Positions 19,405 to 29,127 of a DNA stretch of 64,000 bases are shown here, in pieces (position 1 is the first letter of the stretch; each line of letters opens with the position of its first letter). Location: the NCBI GenBank assembly GCA_963575745.1, contig CAUYUJ010018550.1, positions 62,001 to 126,000 of the forward strand, read 5' to 3'. Both the position numbers and the translations under genes were made by a program. The notes beneath the pieces were generated by a model, which was not told the origin of the DNA, did no database searches, and saw only the letters and a program-made list of their open reading frames with translations. This DNA is from Prorocentrum cordatum. Lineage: Eukaryota > Sar > Dinophyceae > Prorocentrales > Prorocentraceae.

Positions 19405-21344
19405 TGGCTGAGCTGCCACCAGTTGGCGGAGGGCCTCTATGGCCCGAGCTCTACCCATTCGCGGCTCCCACGGCTCGCGATTACGCACGATGGCGCCTAG
19501 ACGACGGCGACACCAGCTGGGCAGCTATCCCCCTCGCGTCTCGAGAAGGGGGCATCCTGCTGGCCCTGCCTGGCGCCTTTCGCTCTACGGCGGAGCTCGT
19601 GGCTGCCGAGGCGGATGGCTTTGCAGGAATGATAGGCCCTTTCCAGCTAGTGGACGTCCAGCTCCAGGGGGCCGCTTCACGGCCGCTCGCCACTACTGCA
19701 TCCGTCCTCGTCGTAGATATCGAGGTTGCAGAGCTCGAGCTCGAGTCGCTTTACCCTCTAGAGGTCGGGGAGGACGCAGTCATCGTTCCCTTCGCCGAGG
19801 TGCGGGGCCGCGTCTATTGGCCACATCCTTCGGGGGTTCGGGTGCTTCGCGAGGGCTACGCACGCTTGCACGGCGCCCCGCCTACTGCAGGAGAAGAGCC
19901 GCTCCCAGGGGCCGATCGGGCTACTCCCTATCACTCTGCCGACGAGATGGAGGAGCCCGAGGGGTTCGCGGCCGACGGGGAAGCCGACCGCACGGCCCCA
20001 AGTGCGCGATCTCCCGCGGACGCTGGAGCGCCGCGCGGCCCGCCCGCGAAGCGCGCGGGCACCGCCGCGCCGCCACGGGTCGCGGGTCCCGCTCCGATCG
20101 CTCCTGGTGCCCCTGCGGCGTCTCTGGACGACGGGGCTCCTATGACCCGTGCCGAAGTAGCTGCCGAAATGCGCGCCTTGCTTGCAGCCCACGCGGCCTC
20201 CACGATGGTCGGCAGACCCGAGCCGCTGGGCCCCGCGCCGGCTGCCCGGAGCGATCGGCCCGAGGTGCCTCAGCTTTTCAGCGACGAAGCGGTGCGCCTC
20301 GGGCTGGATCCTGCGGGGATCGAGGCCGTCCTGTCTCACGCGCCCGTGGCCCCACAGCGGGTCTCCGCGCGTCCCAAGGGTCCGACCTCCGCGCTGGTCT
20401 CGGCGTGGGAAAAGGCGCGCTCTCTTGCTGTCCCTCGGGCCCCTTCGTCCGGTTTCGGAGCGATGGGTCCCCCGCCGCCACCTGGGCTAGCCCATCCCGC
20501 TGCGGCCGACGGCTTTGCCGAGGCGGGCGGCGCCGACGGGTCAGAGCCGCCCCATGCGGCCAATCCGACGGACTTCAGCCTCATGCTACAGTGCCTGCAC
20601 CAGTCCCTCCTATTGCAGCAGGGGCGGGGCCATCGCCCAACCGTCCATCCGCTTCTGGGGACCCTGAGCGACTCAGCTCAAATTCCGCCCACGAGCTCGG
20701 GCGACCCCGCGCCCGCATCGGCCCAGATGGGGGGCATTGCTCGGAGGCGCGAGTGGCAGCAAGCGCTGCTACAGCACGGCCCCGATGTGCGAGGACTGAT
20801 GAAGGAGAATTTGGCCCGTGTCCTGGGCGTGGAAGTCAGCGCCGTGACCCCCATGGCCATGCATCAGTATTTTCGGGAGCACAGTCCCTTGGGGGCTCAG
20901 CCGACGACGCACGAGTTGTTGACGCATTTCGCCTTCCTCAGCGCCGAGCTGTGGCGGGCCTGCGAAGAGGGCAACCCCGAGAGAGTCCAGACTTTACTGA
21001 CGTGTCAGTGCATGTTCATCGACCAGCTGGCGGGGGACCGCGGCTATCTCGAGGCCGCCTGGTTCCTTACGGGGCTGGAGCCTCCCCCGTGTCGCGTGAC
21101 CAGTCTTCGCACGGAGCGCGAGGCCCAGACCCCGTTCTCACCCCTGGTGGATCCTCGCTGGCTGTCGGCGCAGGGCGAATACGGGAAGGAGCTGCAAGCA
21201 TTTCGGGCGCGTCTCGACGCCGAGCGCGCCGTCGCGCTCCCCAAGCATCCACCTCATCAGCCCAAGCAGCCCAAGGTTTCGAAGCCCCCCTCCAAGTCCC
21301 AGGGTGCGTCCAAGGCACCGAAGGCGGTGCCCAAGAAGGACTGA
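19404..21344 (+). CDS. Gag-like protein of the YR retrotransposon
   Basis: 646 residues from the ATG at 19404 to the TGA at 21342. The N-terminal 190 residues form a compact domain (for example VYWPHPSGVRVLREGYARLH). The middle is a long Ala/Pro/Gly-rich linker (residues about 190-430) with a PPPPPG run. The C-terminal part is helical, with LLTCQCMFIDQLAGDRG and LEAAWFLTGLEPPPC, and ends in a Lys/Pro-rich tail (KPPSKSQGASKAPKAVPKKD). A gag or nucleoprotein role is inferred from its place before pol. No CCHC knuckle is visible. Pol is open in the -1 frame across the whole gag region, so either frameshifting or internal initiation could express it. Confidence 0.65.
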   Translation: MAELPPVGGGPLWPELYPFAAPTARDYARWRLDDGDTSWAAIPLASREGGILLALPGAFRSTAELVAAEADGFAGMIGPFQLVDVQLQGAASRPLATTASVLVVDIEVAELELESLYPLEVGEDAVIVPFAEVRGRVYWPHPSGVRVLREGYARLHGAPPTAGEEPLPGADRATPYHSADEMEEPEGFAADGEADRTAPSARSPADAGAPRGPPAKRAGTAAPPRVAGPAPIAPGAPAASLDDGAPMTRAEVAAEMRALLAAHAASTMVGRPEPLGPAPAARSDRPEVPQLFSDEAVRLGLDPAGIEAVLSHAPVAPQRVSARPKGPTSALVSAWEKARSLAVPRAPSSGFGAMGPPPPPGLAHPAAADGFAEAGGADGSEPPHAANPTDFSLMLQCLHQSLLLQQGRGHRPTVHPLLGTLSDSAQIPPTSSGDPAPASAQMGGIARRREWQQALLQHGPDVRGLMKENLARVLGVEVSAVTPMAMHQYFREHSPLGAQPTTHELLTHFAFLSAELWRACEEGNPERVQTLLTCQCMFIDQLAGDRGYLEAAWFLTGLEPPPCRVTSLRTEREAQTPFSPLVDPRWLSAQGEYGKELQAFRARLDAERAVALPKHPPHQPKQPKVSKPPSKSQGASKAPKAVPKKD

Positions 21345-21793
21345 GGGCGCCTTTGGCGCCCGCCTCCTGGAAGGGTGGGCCTTCGCGGGGCCGGGGCACG
21401 CCGCCGCGCACAGTCTGCACCGACGCTGTTGCGGCTGCTAGGCGCGTTTGGGCTCAGCGAGGGCGTGAGGGTAGGAATGCGCTCTTCCAGCGATGCTGTT
21501 GCGGCCCCGCAGGGAGGAGTACGTTCCGCCACCACGCCCTTCGCTCTGCTCCGAACCGCTTCTCGGATCCCTTCGGCCATTTTGGCCGACGCCTGCCTCA
21601 GTCGAGCGCGCCCTCCAGGGGGCCTGCTGCTCCTGAGGTTGGTGTCCCTGCTGGTGCCTGTTCTCCTTCAAGCACCCCTGCTGCTCTTGCCAAAGTCGCG
21701 CCATTCGTCGCTGACTTGTCTGCCTTGCTGCGCCTGTTTCCAGGCGCGAACATTGATATCACCCACTGGGCGGCAGCGCTGTCCCAGGTTGGG

Positions 21794-24700
21794 ATGGGTG
21801 CTCGATGTTCTCTTGGATCTTTCTCCCGCTCATCTACGCGTGCAATGGACAGGGGCGACCCGTGCCTTTTGGGGCCGCCTCCCCGCGATCCTTGGCCGTG
21901 CCCGCCAGCTCCACCTCTTGGTCCCCCGCCTGACGGCTTGTCGGCGAGGCGCAGGGAGCGCTGGAGATTGCGGCGCGCGGCGCGGACGCTCGCGCAGTAT
22001 TCTGTTATTGCGTTGAATTGGCTCACCTTGGGTCATCCTAGCCTCGCTCCCGCCGAGGCTCGCGTCCGCGCCACGGTCTCGCCCTGCCAGGAGGGCGTCC
22101 GCACCCGTATCGAACGGTTGTGTCGGATCGCAGTTCGCCTCGCCCGTGGCGGCAAGAGCGACCTAGGTCGAGCCTTCGCCAAGTTCGACTCCACTGAGGT
22201 CTCGCTCCATGGCCTGGCCACCCATGTTGCAGCTTTGGAGGCCTCCTTCACTTCCTCTTCTTCCGTACCCGCCCCCATGCGGCACTGCCTGACCAGCGCT
22301 CCTTCTGTGCCTGGTTCGTTGGCGGCTGCGGCGGCTTGGGACTCCACCCAGGCCGAGCCCTTCGATTTGAAAGTCAGGGCGTCTCGCATCAAGTGGGATT
22401 ATTCGCCAGAGTTTGATCCCGTTCCCTTCCTCTCCGACGCTCGAGTCCGCGAAGCTTTCATCGATCCAGAGGTGATGCGGCTACCGGCATCAGAGTGGCC
22501 TGCTGGCCAGAAGGGAGCGCGCGTCCATATGGACCGCGCCGAGCTGTGGGCCCTACTCCAGAAGTGGGATGCCTGTGGCGCCCTGTACCTGACTCCTGCT
22601 TCGGACCTCGCCTGGGATGAAGCCTGTGGAGCTTTCAGGGTACCGAAGGACAGCGATTTCGACAGGCTGATCCTGAACCCCACGGTCGTGAACAGCCGCT
22701 GTGCTTCAATTTCGTCCAGCACCCAGCGCCTTGGCCAAGGTTTCCTGCTGTGCCGTCTGGGGCTGGCACCTGGGGAATGGCTGGCAGTTTCTTGTGACGA
22801 CCTACGGGAGTTTTACTGCACTTTCCGCGTCCCTCCCGCGCGCGCCAGACGTAACGCCCTGCGCGTTCGTCTGCCATCATCTCGCTTCAAGGCCTTTCGA
22901 GCCTGGCGCCCCGAGCTTGAAGGTTTGGATGTCGCGCCCTGCCTCAATGCTCTGGCGATGGGCGACAACATGGCTGTGGAGATTGCCAACTCTGCGCACG
23001 AAGGCGTCTTGCACAGCTTCGGGGCTTTGCGGCCTCACGAGCAGGTTGTCCACCGCTCGCCCTTCCCGCGGGGCCCGTTTGTCGAGATGCTGAATATTGA
23101 TGACCATACAGGTTTTCAGAAGCTCTCGTGGCGTGGCTCCGCTCCTCGCCCCGACGACCCGTGTCGCCGTGATCGTGAGGTCTTTGCCGCCTGCGATGCG
23201 GGCTACCCGCGCGTGGGCCTGATACAGCATCCAGGCAAGCGCGCGCGCGGCGAAACGCACAAGGTGGTGGTGGGCGCCGAGGTGGAGGGGCGCATAGGCA
23301 TCGTCTGCGCTCCTCTTGTGCGGACGGTGGCCTTGTGCAGGCTGACCCTGATCCAAATCTACCTCGGGATCACCACCCGCTCCCTGCTAGCCTCTCTTGT
23401 GGGCTGCTGGGTCCAGGTCTTCCTCTATCGCCGCCCGATGCTCGCCATCTTTACGCACGTCTACAACTTCTTGTCGCGCCTGGCGACCGAGGACGGCATC
23501 GAATACGACCTGCCCCCTTATGTTCGCGACGAGCTTCTGGCCTGCACCTTTTTAGCCTTTACGGCTATAACCGACCTTCGGGCGCAGCCTTGCCCCGAGG
23601 TGTTCGGTACGGACGCGTCTCTCGGCTGGGGGGGCGTTGTCCGCGCTCCTATCAGCCCGCAGCTCTCCGCCGAGCTGTGGCGCAGATCGGAGCACGGGGG
23701 GTGGCACACGATTCTGCACAATCGGAGCCTCCTCGCCGTACTCAGCCGCGGCGTGCCCTTGGGCCCTGAGCTCACCCAACTGCATCACGACCTGGGGCTC
23801 CCGTCTATTGAGCCCCCCGTCGCGCCGCGTTGGGTCACCGAGCTATCAGAGGCGCTGCGCTTTCGGCTCGCGTACAAATGGGAGTTTCGCATGCCTCGTC
23901 ACATCAATATCCTTGAGACCACAGTGTATAAGAGTCTGTGCAAATACTGTTGTGTTCGCCTCCCTGACTCTCGTATCCCCGTTCTCCTGGATTCAAAAGT
24001 GGCTTTGGGCGCGACCGCGCACGGGCGCAGCAGCTCTCCTGGTCTATCTCATGTTCTCTCGACCACTTTGCCCTATGTGATAGGAGGAGGTTTATATATG
24101 GGAGGCATGTACGTGCCCACGGACGTGCATAGGGCCGACGATCCCACGCGCAACCGTGCGGTGAGGCCCCCGTCTCGTGACCCTCCCGCCTGGCTAGTGG
24201 AAGCAGAGAGAGGAGAATTTACTCGCTTTGATTGCATCGCGTACGCCGACTCCCGCTCGTCATTCCCTACTTGTCTCTGGGGCCGATTTGTTGCGCAGCT
24301 TGTGGCTCGAGGCCCCGAGGGGTTGCTCAGCCACCGTTGGGCGGCCGCCCCCCCCCTCTCGGTGGGTGCGGGGATGGCCGCCGACGCCGCCGGCGACGGC
24401 GCCCAGGGCGAAGCCCTCGACCCCTCGGGCGCCGCCGAGAGCAGCAGCGAAGCTGCTCTCGCCAGCGGAGAGCGTCGCGGGCCTCGCAACGCGCTCTTCG
24501 CTGACAGCGACCGGCCTCTCACATCCACAGCAGACGCCACGCCCAAAGCGTCTGCGTCCTCGGAGGGCGGCTCGCACGGCCCCGACCCTGCCGCCGCCAG
24601 CGCTGGTTCGGCTCCCCCGGCCGCCAAGCGTGCTCCGCCTCTGGCCCTCCGCTCCAAGGCCGCGGCGGCCCCTCCGCCTGCGATCGGGGGGGGCTCGTCG

Positions 24701-27700
24701 CGCGTCGGCTCACGGGAAGCGCCAAAGGGGGCCACGGCTGCTACCCCCCGCATCTTCCAGCGAGCGGCCAGGGTGAGCGCCTCTCGCCAACTGCTTGGCG
24801 TCGTGGACGGGGCCTCGCGCAGCACCATCGAAGCCGCCTTCAGGCGCCAGTCCCTAGTCTACCATCCAGACAGGACTCCTGCGCACTTGGGGGCCGATGA
24901 GCGAGCAGCCCGCGCGCTCAACTGGAAGCAGCTCTGTGACGCCAAGTCAGTGTTGCTCCAGGCCCTCTCGCAGGCCGCCGCGCCGCCCGCTGGTCCTAGC
25001 ACGGGCGGTGACGGTCCTGCCGCTCGCGCCTACGCCCAGGCAAAAGCGGCAGGGAAGGGCGCCCGCAAGGGCAAGCTGGCTCCTGGGTCGACCATGGCCC
25101 TTCAGGCGCTCGAAGAAGCGGTCTCTTCGCGGGTCGCCCTGGCGAGTGCGGAGCTGGCCCCTCGGGCTGCCCTCCCCGCCTCGGGCGCGCCTCTCCCAAG
25201 GAGCGGGGTTTCGTCTGCCCTCGCGACGCGGGCGGCTGAGTCTGATGCCATCCTCGCCTCCGCCGTGTCGCGCGGCCGCGTGGAGCTCGACGCACTCCGC
25301 ACCGCGCGTGCCGACGCCACCAGGCGCACGGTGCAGGCTCCTGCACGCGGCGAAGGCGAGCGTGCCGTCGCTCGTGCCGAGCTCGCGGAAGGGATGGCCG
25401 ATCGCGCCTACTTCCGACGCTTGCGCGAGGCCGCCAGTCGTGAGGCCGCGGGCTTGCCGCGTACGGCTCCCGTCCAGCTGGGTCGGGATTGGCGCAAAAC
25501 TCTGCGCGCCGTCCTGCACAACGCTGAGGTCTCGACGGGCCTCGCCAACGCGGATCGTGCCGCTCGTGCTGGGGACGCCCCCGCGTCGTCCACTGGGCGC
25601 TCCCTGGCCGAGGTGGAAGCTGTGGACCCGCGCGCCTTGGCGAGACCTGCCGACGACCCAGCGTCCAGCTTCAGCCGTCGTGAGGGGCGCGCGGTCCGCG
25701 CCCGCCTGGGCCCGCGGGACGAAGCTGTCGAGGACCAGCCCAATCGCGGTGGTCACGCGCCGCACTCCGCCTCGCGCACGGGCGCCGCGCGCAACAGGCG
25801 CGCCAAGAAGCAGCGGCGAGCTTCGACGGCGGCGCTCCCCGCCCCTGAGGGGGGGGCCGCCACGACGCCGGGCCGCAGGGCGCGTCGCACTGCTAATGCG
25901 CGCCGCTGGGCAGGCGCGGCACGCTCCAGCTCCGCCGCGGGAGTGGGCCCTTCACCGCGGAGCCGCAGCCCTGCCCGCAGCCGCACGCGGTCACCGAACC
26001 CGTACGGGACTGATCACACCTCTCCCTCGGGAGGCTGCTCCTCGCCTCCCATCGACGGCTCGATCTCGCCTGAGGAGCCGTCGGGGCCGCCGGCGGGGGA
26101 GGCATCGGAGGGCCCGCACACTCCTGACGGGTCTCCGCCCGCGAGCGCCCGCAGCCGCTCGAGAGCGGAGCCCGCGTGCGAGGAGGACTCTCCGACGGAG
26201 CTCGAGGACGTCGTGCTGAGTGCCCTCGCTGACTCCTCGGTGGACCTCGAGCGCGTCGTGGCGGGCCTGAACCCCGAGGTCCTCCTCCGCTTGCAGGCGG
26301 CCTTCCCTCGCCGCGCGGAGGCCTCTCCGCCCGCCGCTCACGCCGCGGCTCGCAGCCGCTCTCGGGGCCGCGGCACGCGTGCAGGCTCCGAGACGCCGCG
26401 GCCCGTCCCCCCGCCGCCGCCACCACCCCGTCACCACTCTGGTGGGCGTGCGGCGTCGCGATCCCGCGGGTCGGCCGCCGGCCAGGGGCTTAGTCGAGCG
26501 AACGCGCGCGACTCCTCTCGTGCGCCTTCGCGTCAGGCGACGTCGCCTGGGCGTCGCGAGGTGCGCTCCCCTCGAGTCGCTCCGAAGCGTCGCCCGAGCC
26601 CCGCCACTTCGCAGCAGCCAGCCACGCCCCGCCATGGTGCGAGCTCGGACGTCGCCTTCGCAGGCAGCTCCCGCGCGGACTCCGCTGCTCAGGCCCCTCC
26701 GACTTCGGTAGGCATGCGCTCTTCCAGCGATGCTGTTGCGGCCCCGCAGGGAGGAGGGCGTGCCGCCGAGGAAGGGGGGTCTTCGAGTGGCTTCGCGCTT
26801 GGCCGAGCTTCAGAGCCCGAGCTGCATCTCAGCGGCTTTCACAGCGGTGACGCTGGAAGCGCCGCGGCTGCAGCCTTCGCAGCGCGGCGCACGGCCTCTG
26901 CGGCCGCTGAGCAGCCCTTGCCTCCAGGGGCCGCCAGCGCCCTAGCGTGGCGCCTCAACATCGGCGGTGAGAAGATCACTGTGGTGAGGTGGGGACCCGC
27001 CTGGCAAGCTGCCTTCCAGAGCGCGGCGTCGTGGCTGAGGTCTTTCGCACCCGCAGGGGCCGCCGAGCCCGAGGGCAAGGATGACTTGCACTGCCTCCTG
27101 CGGGCCTTGCACGCCTACAAGCGCCTGTTTCAGACAGGCGGCGCCGAGCCGATCGACGAGGCCTCGTGGTTGCATCCTTACGTGGCCGTCGTCGAGCCCG
27201 AGGCTATCCCCGCGCATGCTGACCTCCAAGCCATGGGGGCGGGCGCCATCCGTGGCATCGGGCTCGGCTCAAAGATCGAGCAGCGGCGGCGCGCGGGCAA
27301 ATTGGCCTGCCTTTTCGACCTTCTGTACCACGTGCAGGACAGTCACGGCGCCATCCCAGCAGCGCTGTGGGGATCCCACTCCCCTCCGTCCGAGATCCTC
27401 GACGCCTTCGCGGAGGTGGTGCCCGTTCCACATCATTCGGGTTTCACGTCCTCGGCAGCTCGTTCCGAGCTCGCCGAAGCAGCCGCAGCTGCGCGTGCCG
27501 AGCCGCGCCCGCCTTTTGACTGGGCGACCCTCGAGGGAGGGGACGCTCTGCCAGCCGAGATCGAAGCAGGGGCTCGCCGTGCCTACCGTAACATGGGCGG
27601 ATCCTTCAGCTCGGCGCGGGCGATGCTGGCGGAGGCGTCGGGGTTCGAGACCGACGGGCGGGACGCCCTCGTTCCGCCCTTCTACGCGTCCAGGCGCAGG

Positions 27701-28870
27701 AGGGCCGCCACGCTGATCAGCTCTCCAAGCCCTGGCCGCCCTGCGCTCATCCTGTGGTGCGTCTGCGGCCTCTGCATCTCTCTGGGAGCCGCGGCGCCGA
27801 CCGCAGGCCAAGGGCTTAGTCGGGCTGCGCCGTCCGCGCCCGCTCGCCCTCCGCGCACTCCCTTCGTGCGCGATTCTCACCTCACCTCCGCGTATCTCGA
27901 CCGTCGCTCGAGATCGATTGATGCCTTCGAGCTGTGGTTAGCAGAACACACTGGCGTGCCACCCGCCACACTTTACCGAAGCGGGATACTTCTCGCCCGT
28001 TTCCTCGCGACCTTCGGCGTGTGGCTTCATGATGCAGGTTTCCCTCATTATATTTTGGTCCATGCCATCTTGGGAATCCAAAGCGCCCATCCGCATTGGA
28101 AGGCCTTTCTGACAGAAGCTTGGGACGTAGCGAAACAATGGAAGCTTGCGGAGCCGCCAAAGCTCCGCCCCCCCTTGCCACGCGCGCTGCTGCGCGCCAT
28201 GGTCGGGCTCTGTCTCGCCTGGGACTGGCCGGTGATGGCGGCCCTGCTGCTCATGGGCTTCACGATGTTCCTCGGGCCTGGCGAACTGCTGGCGTCACGC
28301 CGCTGTGACCTGTCGCTTCCATGCGACCGTCTCGAAGTTGAAGGGGATGCTTTTCTTTCGATTCTTGTTCCAAAGACCAGAAGAACGTACCCGACGCAAC
28401 ATGCTCGCTGCTCCGATCGGGGCACGGTGATGATATTGAATCATGTGTTTGGGAGGTTGGCTTCCACCGATCCTCTCGCCCCCTTCGGCGCGAGCGGCTT
28501 CCGTACTCGGTGGAATCATCTGCTTTTGGCTCTGGGCGTCCCTCTTGCCAAAGCAGGTCAGGGGCTCAACCTGACGCCCGCTTGTCTGCGGGGCTCTGGC
28601 GCAACAGACTTCTATATCGCTACGGAAGACGTCCCCCGCGTCTTCTGGCGAGGGCGCTGGCGTCAAGCTTCCAGTGCCGAGCGCTACCTGCAAGCCGCCG
28701 CCGCCTCCACAGTTCTTGCTGCGCTGCCCGAGCACGCACGGGCTCGTATCTTGTTCTTCGCCACCGCCAGCGACCGCCTTGTCGCTTCGTTCCTCCAAGT
28801 CGGCCCCGCCGCTTGGCCTGCCCTGCTTGCGGCCGCCCGCCAAAACCTTGTCACTTCGCAAGGTCCTTGA
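21794..28870 (+). CDS. Pol polyprotein: RT, RNase H, J domain, SR-rich linker, tyrosine recombinase
   Basis: The frame is open from 19439 to the TGA at 28868. The part before 21345 only shadows gag, so I start at the first later in-frame ATG (21794, about 2358 codons). The true start may be a frameshift. Domains by position: reverse transcriptase 22350-23130, with motif A SCDDLREFYC (Asp at 22796), the NALAMGDNMAVEIANSAH block, and motif C NIDDHTG (Asp pair at 23099-23104). RNase H 23590-24080, with FGTDASLGWGG (Asp at 23612), a Glu in NILETT, and LDSKVALGA. J domain 24775-24970, with YHPDR. Ser/Arg/Ala-rich linker 25750-26700 (RSRSPARSRTRS). A globular unknown domain 26930-27600. Tyrosine recombinase 27860-28720, with TMFLGPGELLASRR, CLRGSGATDFY, RGRWRQ and the Tyr of ERYLQ at 28685. 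The first catalytic Arg, usually in an LRPGE-type motif, is Gly (GGG at 28274). Confidence 0.8.
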   Translation: MGARCSLGSFSRSSTRAMDRGDPCLLGPPPRDPWPCPPAPPLGPPPDGLSARRRERWRLRRAARTLAQYSVIALNWLTLGHPSLAPAEARVRATVSPCQEGVRTRIERLCRIAVRLARGGKSDLGRAFAKFDSTEVSLHGLATHVAALEASFTSSSSVPAPMRHCLTSAPSVPGSLAAAAAWDSTQAEPFDLKVRASRIKWDYSPEFDPVPFLSDARVREAFIDPEVMRLPASEWPAGQKGARVHMDRAELWALLQKWDACGALYLTPASDLAWDEACGAFRVPKDSDFDRLILNPTVVNSRCASISSSTQRLGQGFLLCRLGLAPGEWLAVSCDDLREFYCTFRVPPARARRNALRVRLPSSRFKAFRAWRPELEGLDVAPCLNALAMGDNMAVEIANSAHEGVLHSFGALRPHEQVVHRSPFPRGPFVEMLNIDDHTGFQKLSWRGSAPRPDDPCRRDREVFAACDAGYPRVGLIQHPGKRARGETHKVVVGAEVEGRIGIVCAPLVRTVALCRLTLIQIYLGITTRSLLASLVGCWVQVFLYRRPMLAIFTHVYNFLSRLATEDGIEYDLPPYVRDELLACTFLAFTAITDLRAQPCPEVFGTDASLGWGGVVRAPISPQLSAELWRRSEHGGWHTILHNRSLLAVLSRGVPLGPELTQLHHDLGLPSIEPPVAPRWVTELSEALRFRLAYKWEFRMPRHINILETTVYKSLCKYCCVRLPDSRIPVLLDSKVALGATAHGRSSSPGLSHVLSTTLPYVIGGGLYMGGMYVPTDVHRADDPTRNRAVRPPSRDPPAWLVEAERGEFTRFDCIAYADSRSSFPTCLWGRFVAQLVARGPEGLLSHRWAAAPPLSVGAGMAADAAGDGAQGEALDPSGAAESSSEAALASGERRGPRNALFADSDRPLTSTADATPKASASSEGGSHGPDPAAASAGSAPPAAKRAPPLALRSKAAAAPPPAIGGGSSRVGSREAPKGATAATPRIFQRAARVSASRQLLGVVDGASRSTIEAAFRRQSLVYHPDRTPAHLGADERAARALNWKQLCDAKSVLLQALSQAAAPPAGPSTGGDGPAARAYAQAKAAGKGARKGKLAPGSTMALQALEEAVSSRVALASAELAPRAALPASGAPLPRSGVSSALATRAAESDAILASAVSRGRVELDALRTARADATRRTVQAPARGEGERAVARAELAEGMADRAYFRRLREAASREAAGLPRTAPVQLGRDWRKTLRAVLHNAEVSTGLANADRAARAGDAPASSTGRSLAEVEAVDPRALARPADDPASSFSRREGRAVRARLGPRDEAVEDQPNRGGHAPHSASRTGAARNRRAKKQRRASTAALPAPEGGAATTPGRRARRTANARRWAGAARSSSAAGVGPSPRSRSPARSRTRSPNPYGTDHTSPSGGCSSPPIDGSISPEEPSGPPAGEASEGPHTPDGSPPASARSRSRAEPACEEDSPTELEDVVLSALADSSVDLERVVAGLNPEVLLRLQAAFPRRAEASPPAAHAAARSRSRGRGTRAGSETPRPVPPPPPPPRHHSGGRAASRSRGSAAGQGLSRANARDSSRAPSRQATSPGRREVRSPRVAPKRRPSPATSQQPATPRHGASSDVAFAGSSRADSAAQAPPTSVGMRSSSDAVAAPQGGGRAAEEGGSSSGFALGRASEPELHLSGFHSGDAGSAAAAAFAARRTASAAAEQPLPPGAASALAWRLNIGGEKITVVRWGPAWQAAFQSAASWLRSFAPAGAAEPEGKDDLHCLLRALHAYKRLFQTGGAEPIDEASWLHPYVAVVEPEAIPAHADLQAMGAGAIRGIGLGSKIEQRRRAGKLACLFDLLYHVQDSHGAIPAALWGSHSPPSEILDAFAEVVPVPHHSGFTSSAARSELAEAAAAARAEPRPPFDWATLEGGDALPAEIEAGARRAYRNMGGSFSSARAMLAEASGFETDGRDALVPPFYASRRRRAATLISSPSPGRPALILWCVCGLCISLGAAAPTAGQGLSRAAPSAPARPPRTPFVRDSHLTSAYLDRRSRSIDAFELWLAEHTGVPPATLYRSGILLARFLATFGVWLHDAGFPHYILVHAILGIQSAHPHWKAFLTEAWDVAKQWKLAEPPKLRPPLPRALLRAMVGLCLAWDWPVMAALLLMGFTMFLGPGELLASRRCDLSLPCDRLEVEGDAFLSILVPKTRRTYPTQHARCSDRGTVMILNHVFGRLASTDPLAPFGASGFRTRWNHLLLALGVPLAKAGQGLNLTPACLRGSGATDFYIATEDVPRVFWRGRWRQASSAERYLQAAAASTVLAALPEHARARILFFATASDRLVASFLQVGPAAWPALLAAARQNLVTSQGP
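24775..24970 (+). other. J domain (DnaJ-like) inside the pol polyprotein
   Basis: About 65 residues: ASRQLLGVVDGASRSTIEAA, then FRRQSLVYHPDRTP, then helices to SVLLQALSQA. It has the J-domain order: an LG(V) start, the I..A(F/Y)R.....HPD core with His-Pro-Asp at 24863-24871, and a following helix with AA.ALN..KQLCDAKSVL. HPD is the motif through which J proteins stimulate Hsp70 ATPase. It is in frame with RNase H upstream and recombinase downstream. I know of no described DIRS-order element with this domain. Confidence 0.75.
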
Positions 28871-28881
28871 GCACGGGTATG

Positions 28882-29039
28882 GCTGCCTCGCCGACATCGG
28901 CGACCAGACGGACTCCACCGTCTGACGCGCGGCGCCCCGGCTTGAGCGCGCGGGACGGGCCTGCCCATTTTGGGCCGCCCCGCGCGCGCACGCCGCGGCC
29001 GCGCTCGGAGACAGCTCGCTAGCGCGCGAGCGGGAGAAT
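28882..29039 (+). repeat. Split direct repeat B1
   Basis: 158 bp, GCTGCCTCGCCGACATCGG to GAGCGGGAGAAT. Identical by eye to 29128-29285. Contains the palindrome GCCCATTTTGGGC. Confidence 0.9.
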
Positions 29040-29093
29040 GCTTCTTCTATTCTCTGTGAGCAAGCTCCTGCTGTCTCCGCAGCTTCTCTGCCC
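29038..29093 (+). repeat. Split direct repeat A2
   Basis: Copy of 18788-18843. It directly abuts B1 and is separated from B2 by 34 bp. Confidence 0.9.
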
Positions 29094-29127
29094 CCCTCCC
29101 TCCTCTCCCACTCTAAGGCTGACGGGC

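Noticed and set aside
19439-21344. N-terminal 635 codons of the long pol frame
   Set aside because: Arg/Gly/Pro-rich shadow of the gag ORF in the next frame. Real pol motifs begin after 22300.
21568-21590. CGGCCATTTTGGCCGA resembling the spliced leader
   Set aside because: A short palindrome inside the pol ORF; only the CCATTTTGG core agrees.
28960-28985. GCCCATTTTGGGC in the B repeats as an SL relic
   Set aside because: Self-palindromic and matches only 9 core bases. It is better explained as a dyad in the terminal repeat.
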